Assembly: GCF_900100855.1 (NCBI RefSeq)
Contig: NZ_FNCB01000004.1
Coordinates: 111,492-175,491, forward strand
DNA: 64,000 bases
From: Idiomarina zobellii
GTDB lineage: Bacteria; Pseudomonadota; Gammaproteobacteria; Enterobacterales; Alteromonadaceae
Direction: 5' to 3'
The notes beneath the pieces are model-generated. The model made no database searches. It saw nothing but the letters and a program-made list of their open reading frames with translations, and was not told the origin of the DNA. Every line of letters begins with the position of its first letter. Position 1 is the first letter of the stretch. Shown one piece after another: positions 38,101-48,507 of the stretch. Position numbers and translations under genes: made by a program.

Positions 38101-40053
38101 GAAATGGGTATTGACTGTCAAACCACTGACTTTACCTGTGTTGCTATCGGCGATATGGGCGGTGACGTATTTGGTAATGGCATGTTGTTGTCTAAGCATA
38201 CGCGCTTACAAGCTGCGTTTAACCACATGCATATTTTCATCGACCCAGAGCCAGATGCAGCAAGCTCCTGGAAAGAAAGAGACCGCTTATTTAAGTTACC
38301 GCGCTCTACCTGGGACGATTACAACAAAGAGTTGATTTCTAAGGGCGGTGGTGTTTTCTCAAGAAGTGCCAAGGCCATTGAGTTAACGCCAGAAATTAAA
38401 AAGATGATTGGCACCAATAAGAAGTCGATGACGCCAAACGAGCTGATAAAAGCCTGTTTGACGATGGAAGTCGATCTTATTTGGAACGGTGGTATTGGTA
38501 CCTACGTAAAAGGTAAAGCAGAGACCGATACTGACGTCGGCGACCGTGCCAACGACGCACTACGTGTGAATGGTCACGAGCTCAAAGCAAAAATTGTGGG
38601 TGAGGGCGGTAACCTCGGGTTCACTCAACTTGGACGTATCGAGTTTGCTCAAAAAGGCGGTCGCATTAATACTGACTTTGTTGATAACGTGGGTGGCGTT
38701 GACTGCTCGGATAATGAAGTCAACATTAAGATCTTGCTGAACGGCTTGGTGACCAGTGGCGACTTAACGCAGAAGCAACGCGACAAATTACTGTACGACA
38801 TGACAGAAGAAGTGGCAGAAATTGTGCTGGATGACTGTAATCGCCAAACTCAGTCAATTTCAGTTACCGCGCTTCGCGGCGCTGATCAGATAAAAGAGCT
38901 GCAGCGCTTTATTCATCAGTTGGAACGTGACGGTGCGCTGAATCGTCAACTGGAGTTCTTACCAGATGATGATGAACTGGCCGAACGCCAGGCGTCGAAT
39001 CAGGGGTTAACTCGTCCAGAGCTTTCAGTATTAACCGCTTACGGAAAAATGGTTCTGAAAGAACAATTGATCACAGACGAGATTACTGAAGATCCTTACC
39101 ATGCTCGTGAGCTATTTGATTCGTTCCCGGTACCACTGCGTGAGCGTTTTGCTGAAGCAATGACGTCGCACCCGCTGAAAGGGCAGATCATTGCAACCAA
39201 GCTGGCCAACAACATTGTTAATGACATGGGGCCAAACTTTGTATTCCGTAAGCAGGAAGCAACAGGAGCTAGTGTTGCAGAAGTTGCCTCAGCTTATGTC
39301 GTTGCACGTGAGTGTTTCAAAGTTGAAGAGCTTACCGACAAAATTGAAGCGCTGAACAATAAAGTACCGGCTGAGGTACAAAACGACGTATTGTTCCAGC
39401 TTCGCCGCATGGTCCGCCGCGCAACCCGCTGGTTCCTGCGCCACAGAAATCCAACGTTGAATGGTATTCAGGAACACCTGGATTTCTACATGGGCGCATT
39501 TGATGATCTTCGCAAAAACAGTCTGAAATATATGATTGAAGACGAAGTGAAGGTGATTGAAGAAACGATAGAGAAATACAAAGAACACGGCTTCCCGGCT
39601 GAACTAGCGAAGCACGTTGCCAGCTTGAGCACCATTTTCTCTGCTATGGATTTAGCTGAAGTGGCTAACGAAAGCGGGCAAAACCTGAAAACGGTCGGAA
39701 CACTTTACTTCCGTTTAGGTGCTGAGCTTAACTTACACTGGTTCTTAACACAGATTAATAACCAACCGGTTGCTAACCACTGGCAAGCACTGGCTCGTGC
39801 CGCTTTCCGCGAAGAGCTGGATTGGCAGCAACGCTCACTGACGCAAGTGGTATTAAAAGCAACCTCAGACGCGAAAGACCCAGAGAAGATGATAAGCGAG
39901 TGGGTAGAGAAGAACGAAACACTGCTGTACCGTTGGCAGCAAATGCTTTCTGACTTTAAAACGACTAAGAGCCATGAGTTTGCTAAGTTCTCAGTCGCGT
40001 TACGCGAGCTGATGTTACTTAGTCATAACTGTGCACCAAAAGTATGCAGCTAA
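35110..40053 (+). CDS. gdhB: NAD-specific glutamate dehydrogenase, 180-kDa class
   Basis: A 1647-aa enzyme of the very large bacterial NAD-GDH class, converting glutamate to 2-oxoglutarate and ammonia, a catabolic entry of amino acids to the TCA cycle. The N-terminal ~700 residues hold regulatory ACT-like regions ([18 protein letters not shown]). The catalytic core (about 800-1300) contains [28 protein letters not shown] and the NAD fold. The start at ATG 35110 has a weak ribosome site; internal Met33 is an alternative. Its stop overlaps the pyrD start. Confidence 0.95.
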   Translation: MSDNNLNHRFIGRGPHLACLRRFTNNLKDSVIMSLVDSQSPVLLEKVVELINKKVPAPQAHLVADFAKRLYRNIASDDLTNRHDSDMYGAVLGLWHSFNEYKSGDKALIKVYNPDVPTDGWESPHTIVEIIQNDMPFMVDSVRMALSRLGITSHLLLHMPISHKRDKKHQVTELQKPGTRSKDNYVDTVFLIEIDRQTSKEEIKTLKKELVSVMEEISLAVQDWKPMRERLQEVAKELDNDFYPGDKVYKDEAKKFLKWLADDNFTLTGYREYELSPVKGDYELKQIKETSLGLMKNSVSDKGRLVSSLPEDAREIIQNDRLLLLTKTNSKSRVHRPAYSDYIGIKRFNEKGEVIGEHRFIGLYSASFYNNSTSDIPLVSEKIERVLEMSGFAPQSHAAKALLNILETYPRDEIVQAEEDDLLEVGLGVLQMQERDMTRVFLRRDIFGRFMSCMVYVPKERYNTLLRERTQSILARTFKTEYDVDFTTYFSESSLARTHYTVRLSDDHQTINVKDLEQNLIEAARTWEDNFERILQSTYGEAQATRLNKRYSSAFPRSYKEDVLPSVAISDIKQLESLDDDHKLGMVLYRAQEEKDDSKHLHLKLFHKDEPIHLSDVLPMLENFGLRVIGESPYQIKTSDGHIFWVLDFQMLHTAGSLDLDESRETFQNAFAKVWGGQLEDDGFNRLVLGAGMNGRQATILRMLAKYMRQIGTTFSQSYIESTFSKYPLLAKLVVKMFYTKFEPGTKDVDKKLEALHTRINTELDNVANLDDDRIIRRYVELIDAALRTNFFQTDESGKDKPYISLKFLPEMVPEMPLPLPKFEIFVYSPRVEGVHLRGGKVARGGLRWSDRREDFRTEILGLVKAQQVKNTVIVPVGAKGGFICKALPEDREGFMAEGQACYKTFIRALLDITDNIIEGEIIPPKDVVRHDEDDPYLVVAADKGTATFSDIANGISAEYNFWLGDAFASGGSVGYDHKKMGITARGAWESVKRHFREMGIDCQTTDFTCVAIGDMGGDVFGNGMLLSKHTRLQAAFNHMHIFIDPEPDAASSWKERDRLFKLPRSTWDDYNKELISKGGGVFSRSAKAIELTPEIKKMIGTNKKSMTPNELIKACLTMEVDLIWNGGIGTYVKGKAETDTDVGDRANDALRVNGHELKAKIVGEGGNLGFTQLGRIEFAQKGGRINTDFVDNVGGVDCSDNEVNIKILLNGLVTSGDLTQKQRDKLLYDMTEEVAEIVLDDCNRQTQSISVTALRGADQIKELQRFIHQLERDGALNRQLEFLPDDDELAERQASNQGLTRPELSVLTAYGKMVLKEQLITDEITEDPYHARELFDSFPVPLRERFAEAMTSHPLKGQIIATKLANNIVNDMGPNFVFRKQEATGASVAEVASAYVVARECFKVEELTDKIEALNNKVPAEVQNDVLFQLRRMVRRATRWFLRHRNPTLNGIQEHLDFYMGAFDDLRKNSLKYMIEDEVKVIEETIEKYKEHGFPAELAKHVASLSTIFSAMDLAEVANESGQNLKTVGTLYFRLGAELNLHWFLTQINNQPVANHWQALARAAFREELDWQQRSLTQVVLKATSDAKDPEKMISEWVEKNETLLYRWQQMLSDFKTTKSHEFAKFSVALRELMLLSHNCAPKVCS

Positions 40054-41057
40054 TGTACGGAATTATTCGTTCATGGCTGTTTCGCCAAGACGCCGAGCGC
40101 ACGCATGAGTTTGCGCTCGGTATTTTAAAGCGTTGGCACAACACCCCGTTGTCGCTGTTTTGGAAACAGAGTATTCCAGATAAACCGTGCGAAGTAATGG
40201 GTATTCGCTTCCCTAACCAGGTGGGTTTAGCGGCAGGTCTTGATAAAAACGGCGAGTGCATAGATGCTTTTGGTCAAATGGGCTTTGGTTTTGTTGAAAT
40301 AGGGACTATCACGCCGGTTGCTCAACCGGGTAATGATAAACCTCGCTTATTCCGCTTGGTAAGTGATGAAGCCATAATTAACCGGATGGGCTTTAATAAC
40401 GAGGGTGTTGATAAGCTTTTGGAGAATGTTAAAGCCACTTCTTATAAAGGCGTGCTTGGCATTAACATTGGCAAAAACAAAGTAACTCCCGAAGAAGAGG
40501 CTATTAACGACTACCTTATTTGCCTTGAGAAAGTCTACCCGTATGCAGATTACGTCACCATTAATATTTCATCGCCCAATACGCCGGGTTTACGTAATTT
40601 GCAGCACGGCACTGCATTAGATGACTTGCTCAGTAAGCTAAAAGCGTCCCAGGCTGAGCTGCATAAAAAGCACGATCGCTACGTACCTTTAGTCGTGAAA
40701 ATTGCCCCAGATCTAACAGCAGATGAAGTCACCGTAATGGCGAAATCACTGCTCAATGCCAACATTGACGGTGTTATTGCAACTAACACAACACTTGCTC
40801 GTGAGCATTTAACCGACTCGCAAGCGTCAGAAGCCGGCGGTCTTAGCGGGCGTCCGTTGCAAGATAAAAGCACAGATGTTATCCGTCACTTAAGCAACGA
40901 GCTTCATGGAAAAATGCCGATTATTGGAGTAGGGGGCATTAATAGTGCAGCTGCGGCTAAAGAAAAATTAGCTGCCGGAGCAAGTTTAGTTCAGGTTTAT
41001 ACTGGGTTTATTTATCACGGTCCCAAACTTATTAAAGAAGTTGTTAACGGCTTGTAA
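40053..41057 (+). CDS. pyrD: PyrD, dihydroorotate dehydrogenase (quinone), class 2
   Basis: PyrD oxidises dihydroorotate to orotate in pyrimidine synthesis and passes electrons to quinone at the inner membrane. It has the N-terminal membrane helices (1-40), [18 protein letters not shown], the catalytic Ser region [10 protein letters not shown] and the FMN sites GVIATNTT and IGVGGINS. I chose ATG 40053, which shares a base with the GDH stop and aligns with E. coli MYYPFVR; an ATG at 40044 would add three residues. Confidence 0.96.
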   Translation: MYGIIRSWLFRQDAERTHEFALGILKRWHNTPLSLFWKQSIPDKPCEVMGIRFPNQVGLAAGLDKNGECIDAFGQMGFGFVEIGTITPVAQPGNDKPRLFRLVSDEAIINRMGFNNEGVDKLLENVKATSYKGVLGINIGKNKVTPEEEAINDYLICLEKVYPYADYVTINISSPNTPGLRNLQHGTALDDLLSKLKASQAELHKKHDRYVPLVVKIAPDLTADEVTVMAKSLLNANIDGVIATNTTLAREHLTDSQASEAGGLSGRPLQDKSTDVIRHLSNELHGKMPIIGVGGINSAAAAKEKLAAGASLVQVYTGFIYHGPKLIKEVVNGL

Positions 41058-41058
41058 T

Positions 41059-41082
41059 AGATACCTGAGTCTAGTATCTTTA
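41059..41082 (+). terminator. Possible weak terminator after pyrD
   Basis: AGATAC (41059-41064) and GTATCT (41074-41079) form a 6-bp stem with only a short T-run. It may end or attenuate the pyrD transcript. Confidence 0.4.
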
Positions 41083-41146
41083 CCCGTATATTATTTAGTC
41101 GCATTCGAATCATTTCGCTCATATTAGAAGAATAAAGGGCAACAGC

Positions 41147-41701
41147 GTGGAATCACAACCGCATTGGTTATGGCTATACAATCAAGAATCTGGCGAGCTT
41201 TCTGTTAAGCTCTCGGAAGAAAACTCATGCCAAATAGCGTATAAGCCAAACCAGCTGGTCAACATTCATTTTGAACGTTCTGAATTGGATATTGAGGATG
41301 CGACTGTATTTCAGTCAACAACCGAACTCCTCGAAGGCTATCCAAGCGACAAGCTCCCATGTGCTATTGACGATGCTGCATTACATGCAATGGCCTGGAA
41401 GCGTTTCGGCCGTCCTCAAATGCCACAAAGCTGGCACTTTCAAAAATCAGATATTACTGAATGGCCAGAAGAGCGTCGTTTATGTGAGCTCAACTCCGGG
41501 TTCGATCAAGGCTTGTTTATGATTATAGATGCGGATGATGAGTTTGCATCCTGTGTCTTGCTTGACGAGTCTATGCAGTTGTCTGCCATTAAGACCATGC
41601 GCCAATTTCAAGTAATAAAAGTGACCTTAAATCGGTTACTACCCGCCACTATTGACTTAGCAATGTCTTCACAGTCGTCCTGGGGACAGCGTTTAGCATA
41701 A
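41147..41701 (+). CDS. zapC: ZapC, cell division protein
   Basis: A 184-aa protein matching ZapC, which binds FtsZ and promotes bundling of its polymers. PHWLWLYNQESGELSV at the N-terminus and the conserved AWKRFGRPQMPQSWHF are typical. It follows pyrD as in E. coli. The start is GTG after AAGGG. Confidence 0.88.
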   Translation: MESQPHWLWLYNQESGELSVKLSEENSCQIAYKPNQLVNIHFERSELDIEDATVFQSTTELLEGYPSDKLPCAIDDAALHAMAWKRFGRPQMPQSWHFQKSDITEWPEERRLCELNSGFDQGLFMIIDADDEFASCVLLDESMQLSAIKTMRQFQVIKVTLNRLLPATIDLAMSSQSSWGQRLA

Positions 41702-41784
41702 AGTTTTTGTGTTAGCTTTCAGGTATTCTTTTTGGAAGTAAATTTCTGAAGATTATTTAAAGGAGTTACTTTAGAAAGGATAAT

Positions 41785-41861
<77 letters not shown>

Positions 41862-41876
41862 TCCGATGAGGCGAAT

Positions 41877-41903
41877 ACTATACCTGTCCTTTCCATAGCG
41901 CAA
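41877..41903 (-). promoter_or_regulatory. Possible promoter of tRNA-fMet
   Basis: Read on the minus strand: TTGCGC, a 15-base spacer, then TATAGT, about 15 bases before the tRNA. The spacer is short, so the -35 assignment is uncertain. Confidence 0.45.
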
Positions 41904-41992
41904 GCCTTATTTCACTTAACCGCCTACTATTCAGTCAAATTGGAGTTAAGTGCTTATTAATTACTCATTTAAGGTTATTTCCCGGGTTATTA

Positions 41993-42021
41993 AAGACAGC
42001 CAAGTGGCTCTCCGTTATAAT
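41993..42021 (+). promoter_or_regulatory. Probable rlmL promoter
   Basis: AAGACA (41993-41998) and a perfect TATAAT (42016-42021) with a 17-base spacer. The expected transcript start near 42028 leaves only about 7 bases before ATG 42035 but about 25 before ATG 42053, which supports the later start for rlmL. Confidence 0.6.
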
Positions 42022-42052
42022 TGCGGTTTACTGAATGAACAAGTCGGAATTT

Positions 42053-44170
42053 ATGCATCGTTTTTTTATCGCCTGTGCCAAAGGGCTCGAAGAGCTACTT
42101 CACGAAGAATTGCAGGCTTACGAATTACCTTATTTAAAACAAACATTTGCCGGTTGCTATATCGATGCTTCTTTAGAGCAGGCCTACCGCATTGTTATGT
42201 GGTCTCGTTTGGCAAGCCGTATGTTGCTCCAGTTAGGTGAACACGAACCCAGCAGTCTGGACGACATAAAGCTGACACTGACTCAGTTTAACTGGCAAAG
42301 TGTCTTTAGTAATAATGAAACCTTTATCGTGGACTTTTCCGGTGGTAATGACGATATTCGTCATACTCAATTCGGTGCACAATTGGTAAAAGACTGTATT
42401 GTCGACTACTTCCGAAATAAGGGGCTGGCAAGACCGAACATAGAAAAGGAGCAGCCCGATATTCGTATTGCGGTTCGTCTGCATAAAGGAAAACTGGTGT
42501 GGTCGTTAGACTTCTCTGGTGACGGTATGCACAAACGTGGTTATCGGACAGAGCAGGGCGCAGCGCCGTTGCGCGAAACCTTAGCGGCAGCAATTCTTAT
42601 TCGCTCGGGTATTAAAACCGAGCTAGAAAAACCTCAACCCGCTATTTTTGATCCCTTTTGTGGCTCAGGCACTTTGCTTATTGAGGCTGCGATGATGGCC
42701 TCTGATCACGCGCCCGGCCTTGGTCGCGGGCACTGGGGCTTTCTGCGTTGGAAAGGACATGACACAGCCGCATGGCACAGTGTGCTAGACGAAGCGGAAG
42801 AACGCTTCAAGGTTGGCAAGGCCGCTTTCAAAGGCATCATAAAAGGTTCTGATAGTAGCGGACGAATGATATCCATTGCCCGCAGTAACGCGAGTCGCGT
42901 ACTGCTGAATAATGTTATTGAGTGGGAAGAGCGAGACGCAACAGACCTGGAAGCGCCTGCTGAATCGGGTTTGTTGGTCACGAATCCGCCTTACGGTGAG
43001 CGTTTAGGTGAAGTTGTTGAGACGTTATTGCTTTACCAGCGTTTCGGACAAACCTTAAAAGAAAACTTTCACAACTGGCAGCTAGCAATACTTGCCGGTG
43101 ACGAGCAACTGCTGAAGCGTTTACGACTGAGAAGTCATAAGAAATATTCGTTACTAAATGGTGCCATTCCTGTCACTTTAGCGCTTTATGACTTAACTAA
43201 AGAGCAGCCAGACTTTACAGAAAGTAAAAGTAATGACCTTTTAAATAGACTTAAAAAGAATTATTCAAAACTTCGCAAGTGGGCTGACAAAGAAGAGCTG
43301 GATTGTTGGCGCGTCTATGATGCCGATATTCCTGAGTACAATGCTGCCATTGATATATACGGCGACTACTTAGTGGTTCAGGAATATGCAGCTCCTAAAA
43401 CAGTACCCGACGGGGTCGCAAACGATCGTCTGTGGTTCATGCTAGAAACCTTAAGTGAAGCTCTACCATTTGATGAAAGCAATATTGTCTTAAAGCGCCG
43501 CCAGCGCCAAAGCGGTCGCCAGCAATATGAGAAGCGCTCGCAGGAAAGTAAGGTACTGACGGTTCACGAATACGGTGCACGTTTCGAGGTGAACTTAACC
43601 GATTATCTCGACACGGGTTTGTTTATGGATCATCGCTTAGTTCGCAAGGAGCTTTTGGACAAGTGTAATGAGCTCGATGTTCTAAACCTGTTTGCTTATA
43701 CCTGTACAGCATCGGTTCAAGCCGCCAGAAGCGGGGCGAAACGTGTGGTTTCGGTAGATATGTCGAACACTTACCTTAAATGGGGTGAACGCAACTTCGA
43801 ACTCAACAATTTGCGTGGCGACTATGATTTTATTCAAGCTGACTGCTTTAGCTGGATGCGGGAGCAAAGAGGGAATCAAGCATTTGATGTGATCTTCCTG
43901 GATCCACCAACGTTCAGTAATTCTAAGCGAATGACGGGCACACTGGATATACAGCGTGACCACGTTGGGTTGATAAAAACTGCAGCAAACTTGCTGCACG
44001 AAGACGGTGTCATTTTGTTTTCTAACAACCGCAAGAAGTTTAAAATTGATGTCGAAGGCTTGGAAAAAGCCGGCTTTGAAGTTAACGACCAAACGCAGGC
44101 GTCTATACCTGAAGACTTCAAACGTCATAAAGGCATACACCATTATTTTATTATTTCCCGGGCGCACTAA
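42053..44170 (+). CDS. rlmL: RlmL (RlmKL), bifunctional 23S rRNA methyltransferase
   Basis: A fused enzyme methylating 23S rRNA G2445 (N2) and G2069 (N7). From ATG 42053 it has 705 residues: THUMP domain (about 45-155), first methyltransferase ([15 protein letters not shown], then NPPYGERL), and the C-terminal RlmK part ([26 protein letters not shown]). I chose ATG 42053 over 42035 because [16 protein letters not shown] aligns end to end with the E. coli N-terminus, CGGA lies just upstream, and the mapped promoter leaves no leader for 42035. The stop shares a base with the next start (TAATG). Confidence 0.95.
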   Translation: MHRFFIACAKGLEELLHEELQAYELPYLKQTFAGCYIDASLEQAYRIVMWSRLASRMLLQLGEHEPSSLDDIKLTLTQFNWQSVFSNNETFIVDFSGGNDDIRHTQFGAQLVKDCIVDYFRNKGLARPNIEKEQPDIRIAVRLHKGKLVWSLDFSGDGMHKRGYRTEQGAAPLRETLAAAILIRSGIKTELEKPQPAIFDPFCGSGTLLIEAAMMASDHAPGLGRGHWGFLRWKGHDTAAWHSVLDEAEERFKVGKAAFKGIIKGSDSSGRMISIARSNASRVLLNNVIEWEERDATDLEAPAESGLLVTNPPYGERLGEVVETLLLYQRFGQTLKENFHNWQLAILAGDEQLLKRLRLRSHKKYSLLNGAIPVTLALYDLTKEQPDFTESKSNDLLNRLKKNYSKLRKWADKEELDCWRVYDADIPEYNAAIDIYGDYLVVQEYAAPKTVPDGVANDRLWFMLETLSEALPFDESNIVLKRRQRQSGRQQYEKRSQESKVLTVHEYGARFEVNLTDYLDTGLFMDHRLVRKELLDKCNELDVLNLFAYTCTASVQAARSGAKRVVSVDMSNTYLKWGERNFELNNLRGDYDFIQADCFSWMREQRGNQAFDVIFLDPPTFSNSKRMTGTLDIQRDHVGLIKTAANLLHEDGVILFSNNRKKFKIDVEGLEKAGFEVNDQTQASIPEDFKRHKGIHHYFIISRAH

Positions 44171-44409
44171 TGTCGGCAGTTTACCTATTAACTAAGCCCA
44201 ATTGCCCGTTATGCACACAAGCGTTGCAAATGCTGTATCAGTTAGCATTAGAAGAGCCAGTAGAGCTTGGGGTCGTCGATATTTCGGAACAAGATGACTT
44301 ACAAGAAGAATATGGCTGGCTTGTGCCTGTATTCGTGAAAGCCAACGATGACAGTGAACTTCGTTGGCCATTCGATGAAAAGCAACTATTGGAGTTTATT
44401 GAGCAATGA
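44170..44409 (+). CDS. Glutaredoxin-like protein (DUF836 type)
   Basis: A 79-aa thioredoxin-fold protein with a CPLC redox motif at C12-C15 and the late PVF segment (VPVF) typical of the glutaredoxin-like family. Partner unknown. It is wedged between rlmL (1-base overlap) and uup (4-base overlap). Confidence 0.82.
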   Translation: MSAVYLLTKPNCPLCTQALQMLYQLALEEPVELGVVDISEQDDLQEEYGWLVPVFVKANDDSELRWPFDEKQLLEFIEQ

Positions 44410-46358
44410 GTTTGTTGCGAGTTCAGGATGCTCATTTAGCCTTTGGCGCAGATGCCATTCTTGATGGCGTCGATTTTACCGTTGAAGCCGGTGAGCGCAT
44501 TTGCCTGGTTGGTCGCAATGGCGCAGGCAAGTCTACATTACTAAAGACAATTGACGGCGAAGTTACTTTAGATTCGGGTAGTGTGCAGTGGATAGGTGAT
44601 ACTAAAGTATCACGTTTACCTCAGGACCCTCCTGCACAGTCTACGCAAAAAATTTATGATTATGTTGCTGAAGGCTTAGCCGAAACCGGAAAGCTATTAT
44701 CGGAATATCATGAGCTTTCCGAACAGCTGGCTGATGCAGCGCATAGCGAAAAGGTGTTACAAGATTTAGAAAGAGTTCAGACCGCTCTTGATGCCTGCAA
44801 CGGTTGGCAAATGGCCACTCGTATAGAACAAACATTAACGCGCTTGCAGTTACCTGCTGACGACACCATGGCCTCATTGTCTGGTGGTTGGTTAAGACGT
44901 GTTGCTTTAGCGCGCGCTTTGGTTGTTGACCCAGACTTGTTATTGCTGGATGAGCCGACCAACCATTTAGATATTGAAATGGTCCGTTGGCTGGAGGAAC
45001 AAATTGTCGCCTTTAAAGGGGCTGTGTTGTTTATCAGTCACGACCGCGCATTTATTCGACGTCTGGCCACTCGCATTATAGACCTCGATCGCGGCATACT
45101 CACCAGCTACGTAGGTAACTACGACAATTACTTGGTAAAAAAGAACGAAGCGCTGGAAGTTGAAACGGCTCAAAACGCCGAGTTTGATAAGAAGCTCGCA
45201 CAAGAAGAGGCGTGGATCCGACAGGGCATTAAAGCGAGACGAACGCGCAATGAAGGCCGAGTTCGAGCGTTACAAGACTTGCGCAAGCAGCGACAACAGC
45301 GCCGAGAACTGCAAGGCAAGGCGAACTTATCAGTGAACGAGTCACAGCGTTCCGGTAAGAAAGTCTTTGAAGGCGAAAATATGTCACTGGTGTTTGGAGA
45401 ACAACAAATCATTAGCTATCTCGATTTGTTGCTCATGCGTGGTGACAAAGTTGCTTTTGTTGGCCCCAATGGTTGTGGAAAGAGTACCTTGATTAAGGTT
45501 ATTTTGGGTGACCAGCCGGTGGACTCTGGCGTCGTGCGCTTAGGAACAAACCTGGAAGTCGCTTACTTTGACCAACACCGGGCACAGCTCGACCCGGGTC
45601 AGTCGGTTATGGACAACGTGGGTGACGGCAAACAAGACATTGAGTTTCAGGGGCGTCCGCGACATATCTTAAGTTACTTACAGGACTTTCTATTCACCCC
45701 GAAGCAGGCACGTACACCGGTCAGTGCATTGTCTGGTGGTGAGCGAAATCGCGCCTTACTGGCGAAAATACTGCTAAAACCAAGCAACATTTTGGTACTC
45801 GATGAGCCTACCAACGACTTAGACATTGAAACGCTGGAGCTTTTAGAGCAGATTATTGCGAGTTACGAAGGCACAGTTCTCTTGGTTAGTCACGACCGTG
45901 AATTTGTCGACAACACCGCAACCAGTGTGTTGTATTTCGAAGGTGAGGGCGTTATAACCGAGATAGTGGGTGGTTTTACAGAGCTTGAGCATTACCTGAA
46001 AAACAAAGCTCCTACAACTAAGGCAGATTCTTCTAAAACTAAGGGAACCAAAGCCCCAACAAAAGAGTCTGACTCGAACGAAAAACAAGAATCGAATACA
46101 CAAAAATCGGTTAAAAGTTCAGCTAAGCCGCGTAAAAAGTTATCCTACAAGCTACAACGTGAGCTGGAAGCTTTGCCGCAAGTTATTGCTGAAAAAGAAG
46201 CGCGACTGAAAAAGTTACAAGAATCAATTAATGAAGCCGGGTTTTTTGAACAACCGCTAGAAAAAACAGAGCCTGTAATGAACGAAATTACTGAGCTGGA
46301 AGAGCAGCTCATGCAGGATCTTGAGCGTTGGGAAGAACTCGAAAACTTATCTGAATAG
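44406..46358 (+). CDS. uup: Uup, ABC-F family ATPase
   Basis: A 650-aa soluble ABC-F protein with two ATPase cassettes: Walker A GRNGAGKST (about 36) and GPNGCGKST (about 354), signature LSGG in each, and Walker B LLLDEPTNHLD and LVLDEPTNDLD. The C-terminal ~100 residues are the basic coiled-coil DNA-binding domain that separates Uup from other ABC-F proteins. Uup affects transposon excision and ribosome function in E. coli. Confidence 0.95.
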   Translation: MSLLRVQDAHLAFGADAILDGVDFTVEAGERICLVGRNGAGKSTLLKTIDGEVTLDSGSVQWIGDTKVSRLPQDPPAQSTQKIYDYVAEGLAETGKLLSEYHELSEQLADAAHSEKVLQDLERVQTALDACNGWQMATRIEQTLTRLQLPADDTMASLSGGWLRRVALARALVVDPDLLLLDEPTNHLDIEMVRWLEEQIVAFKGAVLFISHDRAFIRRLATRIIDLDRGILTSYVGNYDNYLVKKNEALEVETAQNAEFDKKLAQEEAWIRQGIKARRTRNEGRVRALQDLRKQRQQRRELQGKANLSVNESQRSGKKVFEGENMSLVFGEQQIISYLDLLLMRGDKVAFVGPNGCGKSTLIKVILGDQPVDSGVVRLGTNLEVAYFDQHRAQLDPGQSVMDNVGDGKQDIEFQGRPRHILSYLQDFLFTPKQARTPVSALSGGERNRALLAKILLKPSNILVLDEPTNDLDIETLELLEQIIASYEGTVLLVSHDREFVDNTATSVLYFEGEGVITEIVGGFTELEHYLKNKAPTTKADSSKTKGTKAPTKESDSNEKQESNTQKSVKSSAKPRKKLSYKLQRELEALPQVIAEKEARLKKLQESINEAGFFEQPLEKTEPVMNEITELEEQLMQDLERWEELENLSE

Positions 46359-46372
46359 AGTAGTTATTAATA

Positions 46373-48082
46373 ATGAAAACATTTACAACAAAAGCTGTTA
46401 CTGCCGCTATTTTGTCATCGCTGTCACTGTCAGCTGCCGCTGATCTGTACCAAGTAGAAGAAATACCCACAGCCGACAACTTTCGTCATAGTTTTGCCAG
46501 AGATATTAACGCACAAAACTTTGTAGTAGGTGTTTCGCGCTTACCAGAAACCGCAGAAATTGACTTTGAGCGCTTGGGAATTGAAGACCCGGACACTCTT
46601 ACAGATGAGCAAATTGTCAATTTCATACGCAACTTAGCAAATGAAAGCACATCAAATACTCAACAACAACGTATAGGACTTAATCAAGCGTTCTACTTTG
46701 ATACGACAACCCAGGCAGTAGAACCTATACCACCAACAGGTGAGCAATGGGCAGACAGTACAGACAGCTTTTTCTACAGCATAAACAATGCTAACTCGGC
46801 TGTGGGTTACAGTACCGCGCCTTACGAGCTTATCGAGTATACCTATACCGATGGCGACGGCGAGGAGCAAACGCAAGAATACTTTGTCTCTGACTTTATT
46901 ACTCGTGGAGTATGGTTTAACAATGGCGAAGTAACTCAGGTAACGCCACCAGAAACACAATACTTAGGCGGTGAAACCGCGTTAATGGATATTAACGACT
47001 CAGGTTTAGCAGCCGGTTATGCGAGTGTGGCAGTCAGCCCTTTAGCTGAAGAGCGAATTGCTGACTGTACGCCTGAAGACGAAGAAACCATTGTTACCAA
47101 ACCGGTGCAGGTTTGTGCCTGGGAAACATGGTTCGCTTTGAAAAACAGTACCGCAAATAATATAGAGCCATTTACATACAGCTTTTACTCAAGAAGAAGT
47201 AGTGGCTCTTTTGGTGCTAACCGTTCTATTTACGACGTTCGTGGTTTCTTATGGCAATTGGACGCCAGTGGCAATGTCATTGGTGAGCCACAGCAGCTTG
47301 GCACTTTAATGCCTCGTGAAGAAGAAGATGAAAACGACTTTTCGAGTTACGCATACACGGTCAACAACAACGGTATAGCCGGTGGTCAAAGCTGGACGTA
47401 TCATCCTGACTTAGACGCGATAAAAATGCCGGCTATTTTTGTTGAAGGCGAAGCCTTAGCGGTAACAGAAGACACAAAATATCGTTGGGGTTCGGTCAAT
47501 GATATTAACGATAATAACGTTGCGACGGGTTACCTTGCCGAAGTTATTTCGTCTAAGCTGAGAACTACCGGCTTCATTTATAGTGTGGACAACGAACAGC
47601 TTACAACCTTACCGGGGTTCTTCACTGGCTCATCTACAGTCGCTAATGCTATTAATGATGACGGTATTGTGGTCGGGACTGGAGAAGTTGAAGCAACCTT
47701 AGCGACTCGCGACAGAGCTGGATTTATGTTCGACTCAACAGAAGAGGGCGCTGAGTTTATTAATTTGAACGATACAATAAGCTGTGACGCTCCCTACAAT
47801 ATTATTGAGGCGAACAGTATTAATGACAGCGGCGTTATTGTTGCAACCGCTTTAAAAGCTGAAGAGTACACTGACAGCGAAGGGGAAACTCAAACACGCG
47901 ACGTGGTCGTTACGGTGAAACTTGACCCTTCGGCAGCTGATGGCGAGCTAAACGACTGTACCCAACAAGAAAACCGTGTTGAAAGACAAGGTGCAAGTTT
48001 AGGTCTTGGCACGTTGCTCGGCTTTATGGGTTTAGGCGCACTTATTTCTGTATTTCGCCGTAAATCAAAAATTAATAGCTAA
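46373..48082 (+). CDS. DUF3466 family secreted protein
   Basis: A 569-aa protein with signal peptide (about 1-23, ending SAAA) and repeated beta segments containing INxxNxxVG-type motifs (for example ININNANSAVGYS and INDDGIVVGTG), as in DUF3466. The C-terminus has a Gly-rich hydrophobic helix (GLGTLLGFMGLGALISVF) and a basic tail RRKSK, resembling a GlyGly-CTERM sorting signal or simply a membrane anchor. Function unknown. Confidence 0.75.
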   Translation: MKTFTTKAVTAAILSSLSLSAAADLYQVEEIPTADNFRHSFARDINAQNFVVGVSRLPETAEIDFERLGIEDPDTLTDEQIVNFIRNLANESTSNTQQQRIGLNQAFYFDTTTQAVEPIPPTGEQWADSTDSFFYSINNANSAVGYSTAPYELIEYTYTDGDGEEQTQEYFVSDFITRGVWFNNGEVTQVTPPETQYLGGETALMDINDSGLAAGYASVAVSPLAEERIADCTPEDEETIVTKPVQVCAWETWFALKNSTANNIEPFTYSFYSRRSSGSFGANRSIYDVRGFLWQLDASGNVIGEPQQLGTLMPREEEDENDFSSYAYTVNNNGIAGGQSWTYHPDLDAIKMPAIFVEGEALAVTEDTKYRWGSVNDINDNNVATGYLAEVISSKLRTTGFIYSVDNEQLTTLPGFFTGSSTVANAINDDGIVVGTGEVEATLATRDRAGFMFDSTEEGAEFINLNDTISCDAPYNIIEANSINDSGVIVATALKAEEYTDSEGETQTRDVVVTVKLDPSAADGELNDCTQQENRVERQGASLGLGTLLGFMGLGALISVFRRKSKINS

Positions 48083-48093
48083 ACGTTCTATAT

Positions 48094-48152
48094 AAAAAAG
48101 TGGCACAGTTTCAATTCGTTAAAAAATGTCAACTGAGACTCTGCCACTTTTA
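48094..48152. terminator. Long hairpin terminator after the DUF3466 gene
   Basis: AAAAGTGGCA (48097-48106) pairs with TGCCACTTTT (48142-48151), with an inner CAGTT/AACTG stem. A/T runs on both sides allow termination in either direction. Between this and rmf (48153-48251) there is a leader with a further small hairpin but no gene. Confidence 0.75.
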
Positions 48153-48188
48153 CAATTGAACTCTCTCCAAATAAGTCTATCAATAGTA

Positions 48189-48216
48189 GAGAGGCATTAA
48201 TAAAAAGCCTCTTTAA
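48189..48216 (+). promoter_or_regulatory. Hairpin in the rmf leader
   Basis: AGAGGC and GCCTCT pair across ATTAATAAAAA and are followed by TTAAAA, about 36 bases before the rmf start. It could be an mRNA leader structure or attenuator; rmf mRNA is unusually stable in E. coli. Confidence 0.4.
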
Positions 48217-48251
48217 AAGAACAACTGTGAACAACAGGCGAGGATAGATTT

Positions 48252-48428
48252 ATGAAAAGACAAAAACGCGATCGCTTTGAAAGAGCTCACACTCAAGGCT
48301 TTAAAGCCGGCTTACATGGGCGTTCGAAAGATAACTGTCCTTATCAAACTCAAGACGAGTTTAGGTCGCATTGGTTAGGTGGCTGGAGAGACGCCATGGA
48401 AGCAAGGAATACCGGCTTGTTTCGCTAA
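48252..48428 (+). CDS. rmf: Rmf, ribosome modulation factor
   Basis: A 58-aa basic protein that pairs 70S ribosomes into inactive 100S dimers in stationary phase. It begins MKRQKRDRFERAH and contains GRSKDNCPYQT and WLGGWRDAM, nearly identical to E. coli Rmf (55 aa). It is too short for most ORF cut-offs. Placement near fabA and ycbZ matches E. coli. A strong hairpin terminator follows. Confidence 0.96.
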   Translation: MKRQKRDRFERAHTQGFKAGLHGRSKDNCPYQTQDEFRSHWLGGWRDAMEARNTGLFR

Positions 48429-48450
48429 TTTGTCATTCCTTTAAAGGAGA

Positions 48451-48486
48451 AACGCCGATAGTTGTTGCTATCGGCGTTTTTGTTTT
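48451..48486. terminator. Terminator between rmf and fabA
   Basis: AACGCCGATAG and CTATCGGCGTT form an 11-bp stem around TTGTTG, followed by TTTTGTTTT on the plus strand. It ends rmf and may also serve fabA, which arrives from the right. Confidence 0.88.
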
Positions 48487-48507
48487 AAGCAAACTTATGT
48501 CGTGCAA

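Noticed and set aside
42035..42052. Upstream rlmL start
   Set aside because: It leaves almost no leader after the TATAAT promoter and adds six residues not found in E. coli RlmL.
43682..44167. 161-aa open frame on the minus strand
   Set aside because: It is antisense to the conserved RlmK domain and has no recognisable family.
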